A stretch of 64,000 nt of DNA from Sipunculus nudus (GCA_026874595.1 CM049313.1:70114659-70178658); one strand, 5' to 3'; positions 23,374 through 35,070 are shown, counted from the stretch's first letter. The notes: generated from the letters alone by a model not told the origin. A program made the numbers and translations.

Positions 23374-25752
23374 TTCTGTGAGTGTCTGGGTCAGGCTGGG
23401 TCAGGCAGTAATTACCAGAGAGCCTTTCTCCTCTCTCTTTCCCTTTCTCTCTTTCTAGCTCTCTTTCTCTCTCTCTCTTTCTCTCTCTCTCACCCCTATG
23501 CCTCCCTTCCTCCCTCCACCCCATTATGTTGACAGGTACTATAAACCTAATTTATTAGATATATATGTTGATGCAATTAAGAAATGTGAATCAACTGAAA
23601 TATTCACATATATGTTATACTCTAAATGTATAGTTACATTTTCAAACCTGGAAAAAAATGATGTTATAAAAAAGGGAATTTATGTAAAAATTGTTCATAA
23701 TTTCCTGGCTCAGAAGAATGGGAATTAAAATTATTTGCTTTGTTTCTCTAGCTTTCTTGCCTGTTTTAAATATTTAATAATTATGAATAAACTTTTTTTT
23801 CCTGTAAGCTCTGATTAATTAAATTTCATATCCTGTACGTATATGCAAGGGTATTGTAACTCCAACCATCCCCTTCCCCCACCCCACTAAGTCCTTGCTC
23901 CTTCGCACTGTCAACAATAGTGTTATTGCTATAGCATAAAATTGAATAATTTGAAGAAAATATATACAGAGATTCTGTGAGTGTCTGGGTCAGGCTGGGT
24001 CAGGCAGTAATTACCATAGAGCCTTTCTCCTCTCTCTCTTTTTCCTTTCTCTCTTTCTAGCTCTCTTTCTCTCTCTCTCTTTCTCTCTCTCTCACCCCTA
24101 TGCCTTCCTTCCTCCCTCCACCCCATTATGTTGACAGGTACTATAAACCTAATTTATTAGATATATGTTGATGCAATTAAGAAATGTGAATCAACTGAAA
24201 TATTCACATATATTTGTTATACTCTAAATGTATAGTTACATTTTCAAACCTGGAAAAAAATGATGTTATAAAAAAGGGAATTTATGTAAAAATTGTTCAT
24301 AATTTCCTGGCTCAGAAGAATGGGAATTAAAATTATTTGCTTTGTTTCTCTAGCTTTCTTGCCTGTTTTAAATATTTAATAATTATGAATAAACTTTTTT
24401 TTCCTGTAAGCTCTGATTAATTAAATTTCATATCCTGTACGTATATGCAAGGGTATTGTAACTCCCACCATCCCCTTCCCCCACCCCACTAAGTCCTTGC
24501 TCCTTTGCACTGTCAACAATAGTGTTATTGCTATAGCATAAAATTGAATAATTTGAAGAAAATATATACAGAGATTCTGTGAGTGTCTGGGTCAGGCAGT
24601 AATTACCATAGAGCCTTTCTCCTCTCTCTTTCCCTTTCTCTCTTTCTAGCTCTCTTTCTCTCTCTCTCTTTCTCTCTCTCTCACCCCTATGCCTTCCTTC
24701 CTCCCTCCACCCCATTATGTTGACAGGTACTATAAACCTAATTTATTAGATATATATGTTGATGCAATTAAGAAATGTGAATCAACTGAAATATTCACAT
24801 ATATTTGTTATACTCTAAATGTATAGTTACATTTTCAAACCTGGAAAAAAATGATGTTATAAAAAAGGGAATTTATGTAAAAATTGTTCATAATTTCCTG
24901 GCTCAGAAGAATGGGAATTAAAATTATTTGCTTTGTTTCTCTAGCTTTCTTGCCTGTTTTAAATATTTAATAATTATGAATAAACTTTTTTTTCCTGTAA
25001 GCTCTGATTAATTAAATTTCATATCCTGTACGTATATGCAAGGGTATTGTAACTCCCACCATCCCCTTCCCCCACCCCACTAAGTCCTTGCTCCTTTGCA
25101 CTGTCAACAATAGTGTTATTGCTATAGCATAAAATTGAATAATTTGAAGAAAATATATACAGAGATTCTGTGAGTGTCTGGGTCAGGCAGTAATTACCAT
25201 AGAGCCTTTCTCCTCTCTCTTTCCCTTTCTCTCTTTCTAGCTCTCTTTCTCTCTCTCTCTTTCTCTCTCACCCCTATGCCTTCCTTCCTCCCTCCACCCC
25301 ATTATGTTGACAGGTACTATAAACCTAATTTATTAGATATATATGTTGATGCAATTAAGAAATGTGAATCAACTGAAATATTCACATATATTTGTTATAC
25401 TCTAAATGTATAGTTACATTTTCAAACCTGGAAAAAAATGATGTTATAAAAAAGGGAATTTATGTAAAAATTGTTCATAATTTCCTGGCTCAGAAGAATG
25501 GGAATTAAAATTATTTGCTTTGTTTCTCTAGCTTTCTTGCCTGTTTTAAATATTTAATAATTATGAATAAACTTTTTTTTCCTGTAAGCTCTGATTAATT
25601 AAATTTCATATCCTGTACGTATATGCAAGGGTATTGTAACTCCCACCATCCCCTTCCCCCATCCCACTTAGTCCTTGCTCCTTCGCACTGTCAACAATAG
25701 TGCTATTGCTATAGCATAAAATTTAATAATTTGAAGAAAATATATACAGAGA
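23374..25752 (+). repeat. Four tandem copies of a ~597-bp unit with pyrimidine microsatellite
   Basis: Unit starts 'ttctgtgagtgtctgggtca' lie at 23374, 23973, 24574 and 25167 (spacings 599, 601, 593). Each has a CT-rich block, 'ccccattatgttgacaggta', and a poly-C-rich end. The copies are almost identical, so the amplification is recent or kept homogeneous. Confidence 0.95.
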
Positions 25753-26714
25753 GACAGAGGCGTTGTAACTCCCATCGTAACTCCCCCCCCCCCCCCCTCC
25801 ATCAAGTCCTTCCGCCTGTGGAGTGGGCATTTTATAGCAACTGTATACATATCATAAAATAGAAAAAACAGTTTAATTAAAGTTTAAATTTAAAAAATTG
25901 GATCTCATTAGACAAATATGTAAAAAGTTGAACTGTCAACAGCCTGTCAAAAAGGTATCCAATGAAAGGGCAAGGTCAGACCTTAAAATATTATTTGCAA
26001 CAATTTCTTCAATCATATCAACCAACCATAGCCTAGATTACCTCTTTCTCTCAGACTTTATCTACATTACATAATATTTTAGATTTTAACCTTCCAGGTG
26101 TTTAAGTACTGTTGAATGCTCCCTCCCTCTCTCTCTATCTCCTTTTCTCTCTACATCCAACCCTCCTTGCTGCCCACACTGTTTCCTTCTCCGAACCCCA
26201 TACCAATGTCAGCCTCAGTAAACGAGAACAAGTTGAATCAGATTTTCATATTTTTATATATTGTATAACTGTTTGTTGCCTATGTACGTGCCAGAAATTA
26301 TGTCAATATTGTGTAATATGTAGATGTGGTGGGCATCAATATAATGTACCTTGTCAAGACCTAAGAGATATCATGTCATACAGTCACAATTCATAAATCC
26401 ACTCTTCAGCATAGTTAATAATAACATCATATATGTCAAATTGAAATCTTGCGGACTTCTATACAATATAGATCCTTCAACAAATAGCCTTATCATCATT
26501 CTACCACTGCTTAGTGTACTGTCATTGCATTCATATTTGCTCAAATATATTGCTATTTTCAACAGCTCCCAAATAAATAAAAAATAAACCACTATATAGC
26601 CAAATAGGTCCATGATATTCATAAGGTTTGTTGACTAAATATAGTATCACAATGGTGATACATTTATAGTTCAATCATGATCAGCTGAGCGTCGTGACCC
26701 ATAGGTCCCTTGTT
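25753..26714 (+). mobile_element. 3' part of an AGCTCAG-type element with tail
   Basis: It resembles 5500-6185 (ttctccgaaccccat, 'tagccttatcatcattctac', 'catttatagttcaatcatga'). The tail motif ends it at 26682-26714. Confidence 0.75.
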
Positions 26715-27265
26715 TATGTTCTCAACTGAAGAAGAGGAGCCCCATTCACTATTTACCCATGCTCTCCCTGAGTGCATTTAAGTAACTTCTGCATATTTAT
26801 AAAGTTATTGTTTGTACTGATATTCTGTCACACATGGTCAAACCAATATAACAATAAGATTATGTCCTGTTAAAAGCAATGTTGACAGTATAGAGAAAGA
26901 ATGAAATATAGACAGAGATATTTTAAAAAACATGGAAAATAGGAAACAGGTCCTGGAAAGTCCTGGAGAGTTATTTTCAAATGCATGTGACATCTTAATC
27001 CCAGGAGCATGGTGAATAGAATAGAACAGAGCATAATTGTTGTCCATATAGTGCATTGAAGGAGTTGTCTTGCAGTTTAAATTTCATGGTAGAACTTCTA
27101 TATTTTAACATGCATCAATATCAGTGGTTAATATAAAGTGAATCATGCTAGTCCCTTTGCATTATTTCATCATATTTTGCCTTTGTCTTGCGACAGTCTC
27201 TTTTAAAAAATGGTGAGGAGGCCTGATTCCTTGTTTGCTTGTTTGAAGGAATCGAGAACTCTGAA
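26715..27265. other. Unassigned AT-rich sequence
   Basis: I see no gene or clear repeat here. Confidence 0.4.

Positions 27266-27268
<3 letters not shown>

Positions 27269-27336
<68 letters not shown>
27269..27336. repeat. (TA)n microsatellite
   Basis: About 34 TA units. Confidence 0.98.
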
Positions 27337-27337
<1 letters not shown>

Positions 27338-27343
27338 TAATTC

Positions 27344-27640
27344 ACTTGAAGTGTGTAATCCTTTGCACACCACAGATAAAATACTTCCTAATTTAGTTCA
27401 TTTAAATTAGCTGGATTAAGCTTGAGTTACTGGGTTCATTGAGGTGTTCATGGTCCAGGTAGCTGTTTATTTGGTGGGGATTTGTAGGATTACTTGATGT
27501 TACACAGCAGGTGCTTGGCCCTATGTTTACGTGTGGAGGTCAGTTCGCTTCTATTATTTAATGTGCCCTGTTCTATTCTGCATATGATGAAATATTTCTC
27601 TGTGTTACATAAATTACATTTCTTTGTTGTGTTTGAATAA
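27344..27640 (-). mobile_element. Penelope-like element 3' fragment, minus orientation
   Basis: On the minus strand a frame ending at the TAA 27490-27492 reads KKCNLCNTEKYFIICRIEQG and then GTLNNRSELTSTRKHRAKHL. This is the Cys-containing C-terminus that follows the GIY-YIG nuclease in Penelope-like retroelements. The 3' flank (27408-27490) is inverted-repeated at 27838-27935. The rest of the element is missing, so this is a dead fragment. Confidence 0.7.
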
Positions 27641-27734
27641 TCCCTGCTTTTTGCGAGTATTTTCCATTTTCAGATTGCATATGATGTTTTTTCGTCTTTC
27701 AGGGTCCATACATACTGGCTTAACGTCGTGCTGT

Positions 27735-28058
27735 TTCTGTATTTCTCGCATGTTTCATACATACGCAGGGCTGACAGAGAACACATTTAAAACCCAGTAC
27801 TATGGTCACACCAGCAGCTTTAAAAATGAGTAATCCTTCAAGGAGTAACCCTACAAATCCCCACGAAATAAACACAATAGCTACATGGACAACGAAAACC
27901 TCAACTAAACCAGTAACCCATGCTTAATCCAACCAATTTGAACAAATGAAATTCACACTTGATCATTTCAGTTTGTACCTGAGGAGTGAGCTGGCTGGTA
28001 AGCTGAACTCACGAAAAAGTATGGTAGTAAATTATGAAATCAAGCCAATTATACACAT
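27735..28058 (+). mobile_element. Penelope-like element fragment with GIY-YIG start, plus orientation
   Basis: The plus frame gives TYAGLTENTFKTQYYGHTSS, matching the Y(I/V)GLTE..FKTR...H signature of the GIY-YIG domain in Penelope-like elements. After FKNE comes a stop, and the sequence jumps to the 3' region shared with the minus fragment, so the copy carries an internal deletion. Confidence 0.7.
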
Positions 28059-28078
28059 AGTATAATGTTATATATATT

Positions 28079-28462
28079 GTTACGAAGACAAATTGGTAAA
28101 GGGAAAACAATGGGCCAATCCCAGATTCGAAAGCATGTTGGTGGCTTCACTAGCGAGACAGTTCGGTCCGCTTTCAAGTCACCCCGTAACACCCGCTCTA
28201 AAGAGCGTTCTGCTGTCAGAACAAGACTAATTATCCCAGGAGTCACACTTCGGTGCACTTATTCCCTGGGCCACACATTTTACCGTCACGTTAGACGAGT
28301 CCCCATTTTGTTCAAAGACAAATTGGTAAGGGGAAAACATTGGGCCCATCCCGGATTCGAACCCATGTTTGTGGTGCACATGTCCGGCGTTCCAACCGCT
28401 TCGCTAGCAAAGCAAGCTTCACTAGCGAGACAGTTCAGTCTGCTTTCATGTCCCCCCTAACA
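28079..28462 (-). repeat. Dimeric tRNA-derived SINE
   Basis: Two related monomers start with acgaagacaaattggtaa at ~28081 and ~28315. On the minus strand the second has a B-box-like GGTTCGAATCC (plus ccggattcgaaccc, ~28351-28364) and an A-box-like TAGCGAAGCGGTTGG (plus 28389-28405). The first monomer has a damaged B box. It is inserted between TA-rich flanks in the Penelope-like region. A 131-codon frame across it is incidental. Confidence 0.7.
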
Positions 28463-28492
28463 ATATATATATATATATACATACATATATAT

Positions 28493-28545
28493 GCTTGAAG
28501 TGTTTGATCCCTTGCGCAATAAGGATTAAATACTTGCTGATATAG
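28493..28545 (+). repeat. Direct repeat flanking the Penelope-like region
   Basis: gcttgaagtgt..gatcc.ttgc....gat.aaatactt.ct matches 27344-27395, including the preceding TA tract. It resembles the long direct repeats that bound many Penelope-like insertions. Confidence 0.55.
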
Positions 28546-29400
28546 GTATATTACAGTACATATACATGCCACAAGGTGGTTGAAATATGGCTGTCAGTGA
28601 CAGAAAACATTCAGCTTTACATTCATGACTGCCAGAGTAACAACCTGTCTAAAATAAATCATGCTTGACAAGCCTGTTTAAGATTTATTGCAACAAAACA
28701 CGCATACGTAATCTGACCAAAAGATGTTCCCGGGCAGGATGGCCAGAATAGTTTAGAGGATGATTCAAGCATCAGGTCTTAGATCTTTTTCATACTGAAA
28801 ATATAGTTGCTTATATTCAGGGTTCCCCTGTCTCTCACTTTAATTTATTTATCATTCTGTTTTTTTTTTTCATTTTAAATTCGGTGTTAGAATTCAGACA
28901 TGTTAATAAGGTATATCATTCTCTTCTTTTTCGTGAGGTTTAACATTTTTTAGCAGAATTTTGCTGCTTGTTCATTGCCATGCTAAAGCCTTTAAATTTG
29001 TTTTGTTTTCAGATATATGATCAATATTTTATATATTATTATAATATAATTAATATATGAAATTTTTGTGGACATTACTTCTGAAAAAAAATATAGTTAA
29101 GTTTTTATTTTTTGATTAATCAAATGGTGCCTTTATTCTTATTATAAAAAAATTACGGTTTTGTTTTTATAAAGGTTTATTACAATGTGATATTGTCATT
29201 CCATTCTGTCAGAATCGGATAGCTCTTTATATTGTGTCAATAAATAAGCACACCAAAGGTTGGATAAAGTTGTATTATGTGTGCATTGTAACATAACATG
29301 GATATATTTGAAACCTAACATTGTAGTTAATGATTTAGGCTATAGCTAATTACCATGTGCTACGGCTTTTCAGTTCTATCAGAATATGATAATGATCATT
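28546..29400. other. Unassigned AT-rich sequence
   Basis: I see no gene or named repeat here. Confidence 0.4.
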
Positions 29401-29463
29401 ATAATATATATAATGCTGTTCATTATTATTGTATTAAAAATAAATAATTACACCTTAAAACAG

Positions 29464-29583
29464 GTACAGCTTGGAAATATGAACGGTATGACATCATTTG
29501 GCAGTGCTGAGTTCACAGAAACTACTTGCAGTAGTGCACACTGCGCAGAATCGGACTCACAAGAGCACGACTCCGTAATTTAG
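29464..29583 (+). CDS. Candidate terminal exon carrying a second RHIM core
   Basis: An open frame preceded by 'caccttaaaacag' (possible acceptor at 29463) encodes VQLGNMNGM near its start. It then runs polar, Ser/Glu-rich sequence ending HDSVI and a TAA at 29581-29583, about 39 codons. V-Q-L-G-x-x-N-x-M is the canonical RHIM core, as in TRIF and RIPK1/RIPK3 (family knowledge). The sequence changes from very AT-rich upstream to mixed composition exactly here, which favours an exon. The polypyrimidine tract is weak and I could not find the upstream exons, so gene identity is open. The acceptor would be phase 0, so it cannot be spliced directly to the 8623 or 12996 donors of the TIR gene. The alternative is chance: by my rough estimate such a motif should turn up by accident in well under one six-frame window of this size. 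Confidence 0.4.
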   Translation, partial: VQLGNMNGMTSFGSAEFTETTCSSAHCAESDSQEHDSVI

Positions 29584-29589
29584 GTTTGT

Positions 29590-30502
29590 AGGCATAGAAA
29601 TCCTAGTCCTACAATGCACCGGGCTTCACCGGCGGCGTAGATATTAATGATGTGAAGAGGGTAATATTGTTCATTCTAATGGTTGATAAGATTTTTTTTA
29701 AATTACATAAAACATGGGTGTATTAGTGCAATTTCGTAGTAAGTAATATTTTGTACACAATCGAATGTGAATTGTAAACAGAATGGGTTTCCTTGAGATG
29801 TAACAAATTTTAATTTTGAAGCAGTCCCAAGAATTCCCGCCTGGAAGAGGTCAGTAAGTAGAAACGCAGTATTGCGAAGGGCGGCAGTGAAGGAGGCCGT
29901 ATGACCGTATAGGGGCGGTTGTAATAGATGGCTGATGAAATTGATATTTATATTTTATTGTGTAATTATATATTAACAAGGTGTTTTGAAACCAAGAGGG
30001 CTCAGTGGCAGAAAGACCTTATCTCCTATCTGCCAGTTATCCTAGCAAAAAAAAAAAAAATAGATAAATAATACCATTCATTGTTGCCTGAATTAGGTGA
30101 ACAAGTAGTATGCCTAAGATCAGGTAAATTCCATCATTTGCTTGGATAAGTGAAATTTGAAGGAAAGGCAGACAAATTAATATAAGGAGGCTAAGATTTT
30201 GCATTCCACGGTTGTGTAGTACAAATTCAGCTGTGCATGAGAATATCGATAAGTTTGTATATTTTGATATTGATGGTGTTACTGGGTAAAAAATTGTTGA
30301 TTATTTCTAAGAATTGAATTATGACAAAAAACAAATGTTAATATGATGGAAACACTTATTTACGATGTAGTTGTCAATTTAAAGTATTCTTTCGTTGTTG
30401 ATATCATGAAAGATGGATAAATATTTGTGTCAATATTTGATTAATTTAGCATCCATTATATCAGTGATACATTATTTATTCGTCAAACCGTCACATCTTA
30501 AT

Positions 30503-30505
<3 letters not shown>
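29590..30505. other. Unassigned sequence
   Basis: Locally GC-richer patches (29600-29640, 29830-29940) hint at UTR or a promoter but show no supported frame. A poly-A run lies at 30047-30060. Confidence 0.4.

Positions 30506-30510
<5 letters not shown>

Positions 30511-30547
<37 letters not shown>
30511..30547. repeat. (TA)n microsatellite
   Basis: About 18 TA units. Confidence 0.95.
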
Positions 30548-30551
<4 letters not shown>

Positions 30552-30705
30552 CTGCTTATACACTTGACTGCTGTAACTGTGCTTCGCCATAGTTTGATTA
30601 AAATGTAATGTACGTTATTTGTTTGCTTTTATTTATTCATCAGTAAATGTTTTGAAAGTATGTAGTTATTCTTTCTTCCTTATAAATACATATATAGTAC
30701 GCCTT

Positions 30706-30870
30706 AAGGCGGTTTCACAGCAGATGCGTCCGAACGAATACGACACGAACGAATATTTCTGTCGTTCCGACTAAAATCCTGTCGCATAAGAAATTTCATT
30801 CACACCAAATCCGAACGATATTTTTCGTTGCTGACCGACGATTTTCGTCTCCAAAATTCGTAATGGAAAG
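30706..30870 (+). repeat. Dispersed repeat 'aaggcggtttcaca', upstream copy
   Basis: It starts 'aaggcggtttcacagcagat' and is rich in CCGAACGA words. The same kind of sequence starts at 31171, in the same orientation, on the other side of the LINE remnant. Confidence 0.7.
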
Positions 30871-30888
30871 GTATATGAGCAATACATC

Positions 30889-31172
30889 GGATGTACTAAA
30901 TTGAGGCCTTATGGCAATATATATTTTCCAAAGGGAATCTTATTAAATATACACAAAGGTTTAATTCAGCCTCACGTAGACTATGGGATGACTATCTGGG
31001 GTTACACTTCTAAAATCAATCTGATTAAAAGACAAAAACTACAGAATCGCGCAGTTAGAATAATTTGCAATATGTTTAATCATGAGAGAAGCACCAGTGA
31101 TCTACGGACTACTCTCGAAATCCAATCAGTAGCAGAGAGACGAGCTTACATGACTTTCATCTTGTATATAAA
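30889..31172 (+). pseudogene. LINE (non-LTR retrotransposon) reverse-transcriptase C-terminal remnant
   Basis: The frame encodes KGLIQPHVDYGMTIWGYTSK, then KLQNRAVRIICN. This is the thumb/C-terminal region of CR1/Jockey-type reverse transcriptases (L..PH.DYG...WG......L...QNRA.R). No catalytic YxDD box or endonuclease is present. The frame runs on into the flanking repeat at 31172, so it is a 5'- and 3'-truncated relic. Confidence 0.75.
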
Positions 31173-31320
31173 GGCGGTTTCACACCGGATGCGTACGAAC
31201 AAATTTTACGTCCAAACGAAAATTTGCTGTACGAACAAAAAAAAATACTTTATTTTATGTTGGTGCATACACACCTAATCCGAATGATGCCATCCGAACG
31301 AAAAAAATAGAACATGTTAG
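31171..31320 (+). repeat. Dispersed repeat 'aaggcggtttcaca', downstream copy
   Basis: It begins aaggcggtttcacaccggat with repeated CGAACGAAA words, and is the direct-repeat partner of 30706-30870. Confidence 0.7.
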
Positions 31321-31599
31321 GCCACGCAGGTCCCAATACCTATGAGCTCCCTTGAAAGCCTGAAACGGCCTCATAACTGCATCGCAACGGAGCGTACATA
31401 AAACATCAGACATAATCAAAGCAAGACTTTCGTTTGTAAGAACAGTTCATGAAGATAGTTTGGTTCCATAATTGCAATAGTGTTTAAAGTGTCTGACTCG
31501 ATCGGAAATTCGTGCCATACAAAAGGCTACTTGCATCTCTGTAGTCCTCCGCGACACCTTTTGTCAACAACTGACATTGAACAGTCTGGTTCAAAACTT

Positions 31600-32200
31600 C
31601 AGAAGGGGAGGACAATACGTATTAAATAATATGTTCCGACGCCAACACATATGTTCCGACTCGTTTGACCGATCGGCTGAAATTTTGCACCAGTGTAGAT
31701 CTTGGATAGCTTTATTTCATGCGCCACCTGCAACAATTTTTTGCACAGCGTCAATCTGTTTGTCTGCCGTGGGGGAAAATTCACTCTAATCTCGGCAGCG
31801 GTTTGATTTATCTGCCTCAAATATTGTATGTGTATAACTCTTGGAAAGCTTTCTCGATTTTATGGCAGGTGGCGCCACCTATGTTTACATTGCAGACATC
31901 CATACTAATATCTCAGAACTGGTTTGACGTATAAGCCTGAAATTTTGCATGAGTATAGATCTAACGTAGCTCAAGAGATCATAATTTTTTGGCCCAACTA
32001 AGAACCATTTGGGCATGGTGTCCATCTGTTCATTTGCCTAGGGTAAAAATCACTCCTATCTCAGCAGTGGTTTCACTTATCCACCTGAAATTTTGCATAG
32101 GTATATATCTTGGATAGCTTTCTCTTTCAAATAACAGATGGCGCTACCTACAATCATGTTAATCTGGCACACATCCAACTCAATCTATGCATCATTTCAC
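31600..32200. repeat. Relative of the 1.44-2.24 kb repeat block
   Basis: It shares 'tggcaggtggcgccaccta', 'gcagacatccat', 'tgaaattttgcat' and 'cttggatagctttctc' with 1650-2230, again at ~130-160-bp intervals. Confidence 0.75.
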
Positions 32201-33060
32201 CCGTCCTACCCTGATTTAGGCGGATACATGTAGTCGCTTGTTGTCTATCAGTATTCTTGTTTTCCGACAGTGTCACGGTCTTATTTTTTAAATTAGTCTG
32301 TCAGCTGGATAAAGAGAATGAAGGAATATTTAAAACAGAAAACACTCTTACAAATCCCCAATTTCGGAATCTAATAGTTCCTATCTTTCCACAACAGGCT
32401 ATTGTACTATTAAGAATATTAAGAAGAAATACATGTGCACACAAACTGGGAACCACATAACGTCTGCAACTGGGGAGTTATAAAATCTGGCCGTTATATG
32501 ATGTGTTTTAATAACAAAAAAAATACTGATCAGTCCCTTAATTCCCTGAGGCTTCCCCTGTGAGGGATCGACACTTTCTTGGGTTCCCAATTACCCGGTA
32601 TCTCGTCTCGTTAAGCAGGTGATAACACCGGTGCAGCCATAACCTAACACCAATGAATGCCCCGCAATCCAACAGAGTAACTTTTTAATTAAGATATTTT
32701 GTATTGTTCCAGAGTACACCCGAAAGTTTTCCTGATTTGTTCTATGGTGTTACTTTAACCCTCAATAATTTGGCATCTAAATGCCTAATCCGTGAACTTT
32801 TTGCGCAAATAAGCTAACATTAACCGAGTAACAAGTTGGCCGCAGAGAACATAACACCTCGCCACATGGCGAGATTTAAATATACAGTTCAGTAAGAGGT
32901 ATATGTAGTTCATGGTTAGTCCATGAAGTGCTGGAAGTCCTTACATGGGTAAGAAGTGAGCAGTCAGGCACTTTGACCCATCCTGAGCTGTGATCCTGCT
33001 ATATACAGTCAGCTAAAGGGCTGGGTGTGTGTGTGTGGGGGGGGGGGGGGGTTGGATAGA
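32201..33060. other. Unassigned sequence
   Basis: No supported gene. A poly-G tract lies near 33038-33050. Confidence 0.4.
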
Positions 33061-33063
33061 CGT

Positions 33064-33210
33064 TAGGCGCGGATAATTAACGGTTTGAGACGCAAAGTTT
33101 GGGGCGGATAATAAACGGTTTGAGACGAAAAATTAGGCGCGGATAATAAACGGTTTGAGACTTAATCGACGCGGATAATAAACATTTTGAGACGCAAAGT
33201 AAGGCGATTT
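33064..33210 (+). repeat. ~35-bp minisatellite, four copies
   Basis: gcggataataaacggtttga recurs at about 33069, 33104, 33139 and 33171 (spacings 35, 35, 32). Confidence 0.9.
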
Positions 33211-34252
33211 TTTTTAGTTAAGAGTGAATTTCTTTCCGTTTTCTAATTTTTTTTAAGAAGGAAAAAAAAGGGGGGGGGCAAAATCCGTCCCCGATCTTAG
33301 CTTTTCAAGTGGATGTTTGTACCTATGAAGGAGTTCTGATAAGCCTGCGCCTGACATTTATATTTAATGTTTATTTAGATAAATAAATATTAATTTGATG
33401 TATTAATGTTTCAATGGCAACTTTAGGACAAATGAGATCAGAGATACCGGCGCTCTAAACACTGAAGCAGTTAAGGAGATATTTCAGTTATTGCCGAGTC
33501 ATAGCTAGCTGACTATAGATTTGTCCACCTCACCATGCAAATTTGTATCTTTACCAGAACTTGAAATCAGCCTGCCTTTTTCCATTCACTTGTGTAAGTT
33601 TCTTTCTTTATAGCTGATATTGTTATATGCTAATTAAAAAAATGTAAAAGAAAAATATTTAAATGTACTTTAATAAGCATTTTCCGGTCATTCCCTTTAA
33701 TTGGAATCACAAACCAAGTTCAAGCTAATATTATTGTTATTGGCTGTGGTTCTCAGCTACACGATAGGGCGCTGTGACCCATGGCCCATTTCTTTCAGTT
33801 TCACTATATGCATACTTACATATTTTGCTACTCCGGATACATTTTGTGTGCACGGCAGGGTGTTCCATGCTATGCCCTTCTTTAACACATTTTATCCACT
33901 TTTCATCGATTCGGAGAAAATATAAATATAAAAATAGCCTAGAAGGCGTACTTAAAAATATATCCTCTGGAATATAACTTTAAAATCCTCTGGAAGGTCC
34001 TGATTTTCTGTAGACAGTACTAGACACAGCATTTCCATTAGGCACGTCAACGTGTTGGGCCATGGTCCACAATGATTAATCTTGCTGAATTAACAGCAGT
34101 TTTTAAAAGCCGTTAGTAATTATGTTTGCCACTTAAATGCGTAATTTAAAATGGACGCGACTCGGCGCGGCCTCTTATCACAAACGGCCAGGAGCCGTAG
34201 ATTATTTATATAATTTGCTGCCAGGTGGCAGAACCTATCGGGTAGACCTGTC
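33211..34252. other. Unassigned sequence
   Basis: A hydrophobic open frame at 33701 begins with TTG rather than ATG and partly consists of a repeat phrase. I do not call a gene. Confidence 0.4.
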
Positions 34253-34255
34253 TTA

Positions 34256-34545
34256 GGCCAAAAAAAAAAGAAAAGGTATGGTTCTCAAGCACCGCCTGCG
34301 TCAATTTTAACCCTCCGCATCAACATTTTTTTTTTTCGATTTTTATCCTTCTAGATATAAATAATACAATTTATGTAGTGTTTTTATCTGTTTGTCATAA
34401 AATTCGTTCTTTTCATGCTTTTCCCTAATCAAATGACATTTTTATCGAAACTTACAAAAAAAGGTAAAAAATAAAATACCGCCCGCCCGCACTGATTTCT
34501 AAAAAAAAGTGCCTGAGAACCATACCTTTCTTTTATTTTTTGGCC
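34256..34545. mobile_element. PIF/Harbinger-like MITE, copy 1
   Basis: A 290-bp element with terminal inverted repeats: left GGCCAAAAAA...ggtatggttctcaagcac, right gtgcctgagaaccataccttt...TTTTTTGGCC. It is flanked by TTA on both sides (34253-34255, 34546-34548). TWA target duplications and GG(C/G)C termini are typical of PIF/Harbinger (family knowledge). No transposase is present. Confidence 0.7.
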
Positions 34546-34659
34546 TTAAGCCTTCCAATGCTGCAAGAGCATATATGATGGCTCTCTCCGAGGGTACAGT
34601 TTTAAAGTCTTGTCGCTTGCATCGACTTGACCAGTCTAAATCAGCCTAAGCAAAATGTA

Positions 34660-35070
34660 AGATACTCTATACACAACCTAGCGTCATATCGGCCCTCTGA
34701 CATTACAACTAGATTACTGGGTGTCAGAGAGCCCTTACATCTAGGTCTGAGGAACGCATTTTAAGGCCCCATGAGGATGCAAATATTTTCGTCATTTTTT
34801 ACGCCTAATGGCCTACAGGTACACTGTCAATTGACATAAACCAGACATATCGATAGCACTTTAAAGGTGTTCACAGGGTTTCAGTTTGGGTTGTGAGTTC
34901 ACATGTATTAACTTGTGTTTATTCATTATTCGTAGCATAATGTTAAGATTGTGGGCTTTTTATTACAATATGAATGCAACATGATCGAAGACCACTGCGA
35001 TGCATTCCTCGATATTGCTTGTATCACGCCCCATTGTCACTGCATACTGAGTTGGGTTGTCACGGCTATT
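34660..35070 (+). repeat. Dispersed repeat shared with 53290-53880
   Basis: Shared phrases include 'attacaactagattactggg'/'attacgaccagattacttgc', ctgaggaacgcatt, 'ttttcgtcattt', 'gaagaccactgcgatgcatt' and gggttgtcacggcta, in the same order and orientation. Confidence 0.8.

Noticed and set aside
28351-28405. tRNA gene (A/B boxes on minus strand)
   Set aside because: No cloverleaf can be completed and the sequence is repeated as a SINE at 46.4 kb.
28065-28460. 131-codon ORF
   Set aside because: It spans both monomers of a tRNA-derived SINE; the frame is incidental.
33701-33925. Secreted-protein-like frame with a good hydrophobic core
   Set aside because: Starts with TTG, no splice or poly-A support, and part of the frame is a dispersed-repeat phrase.
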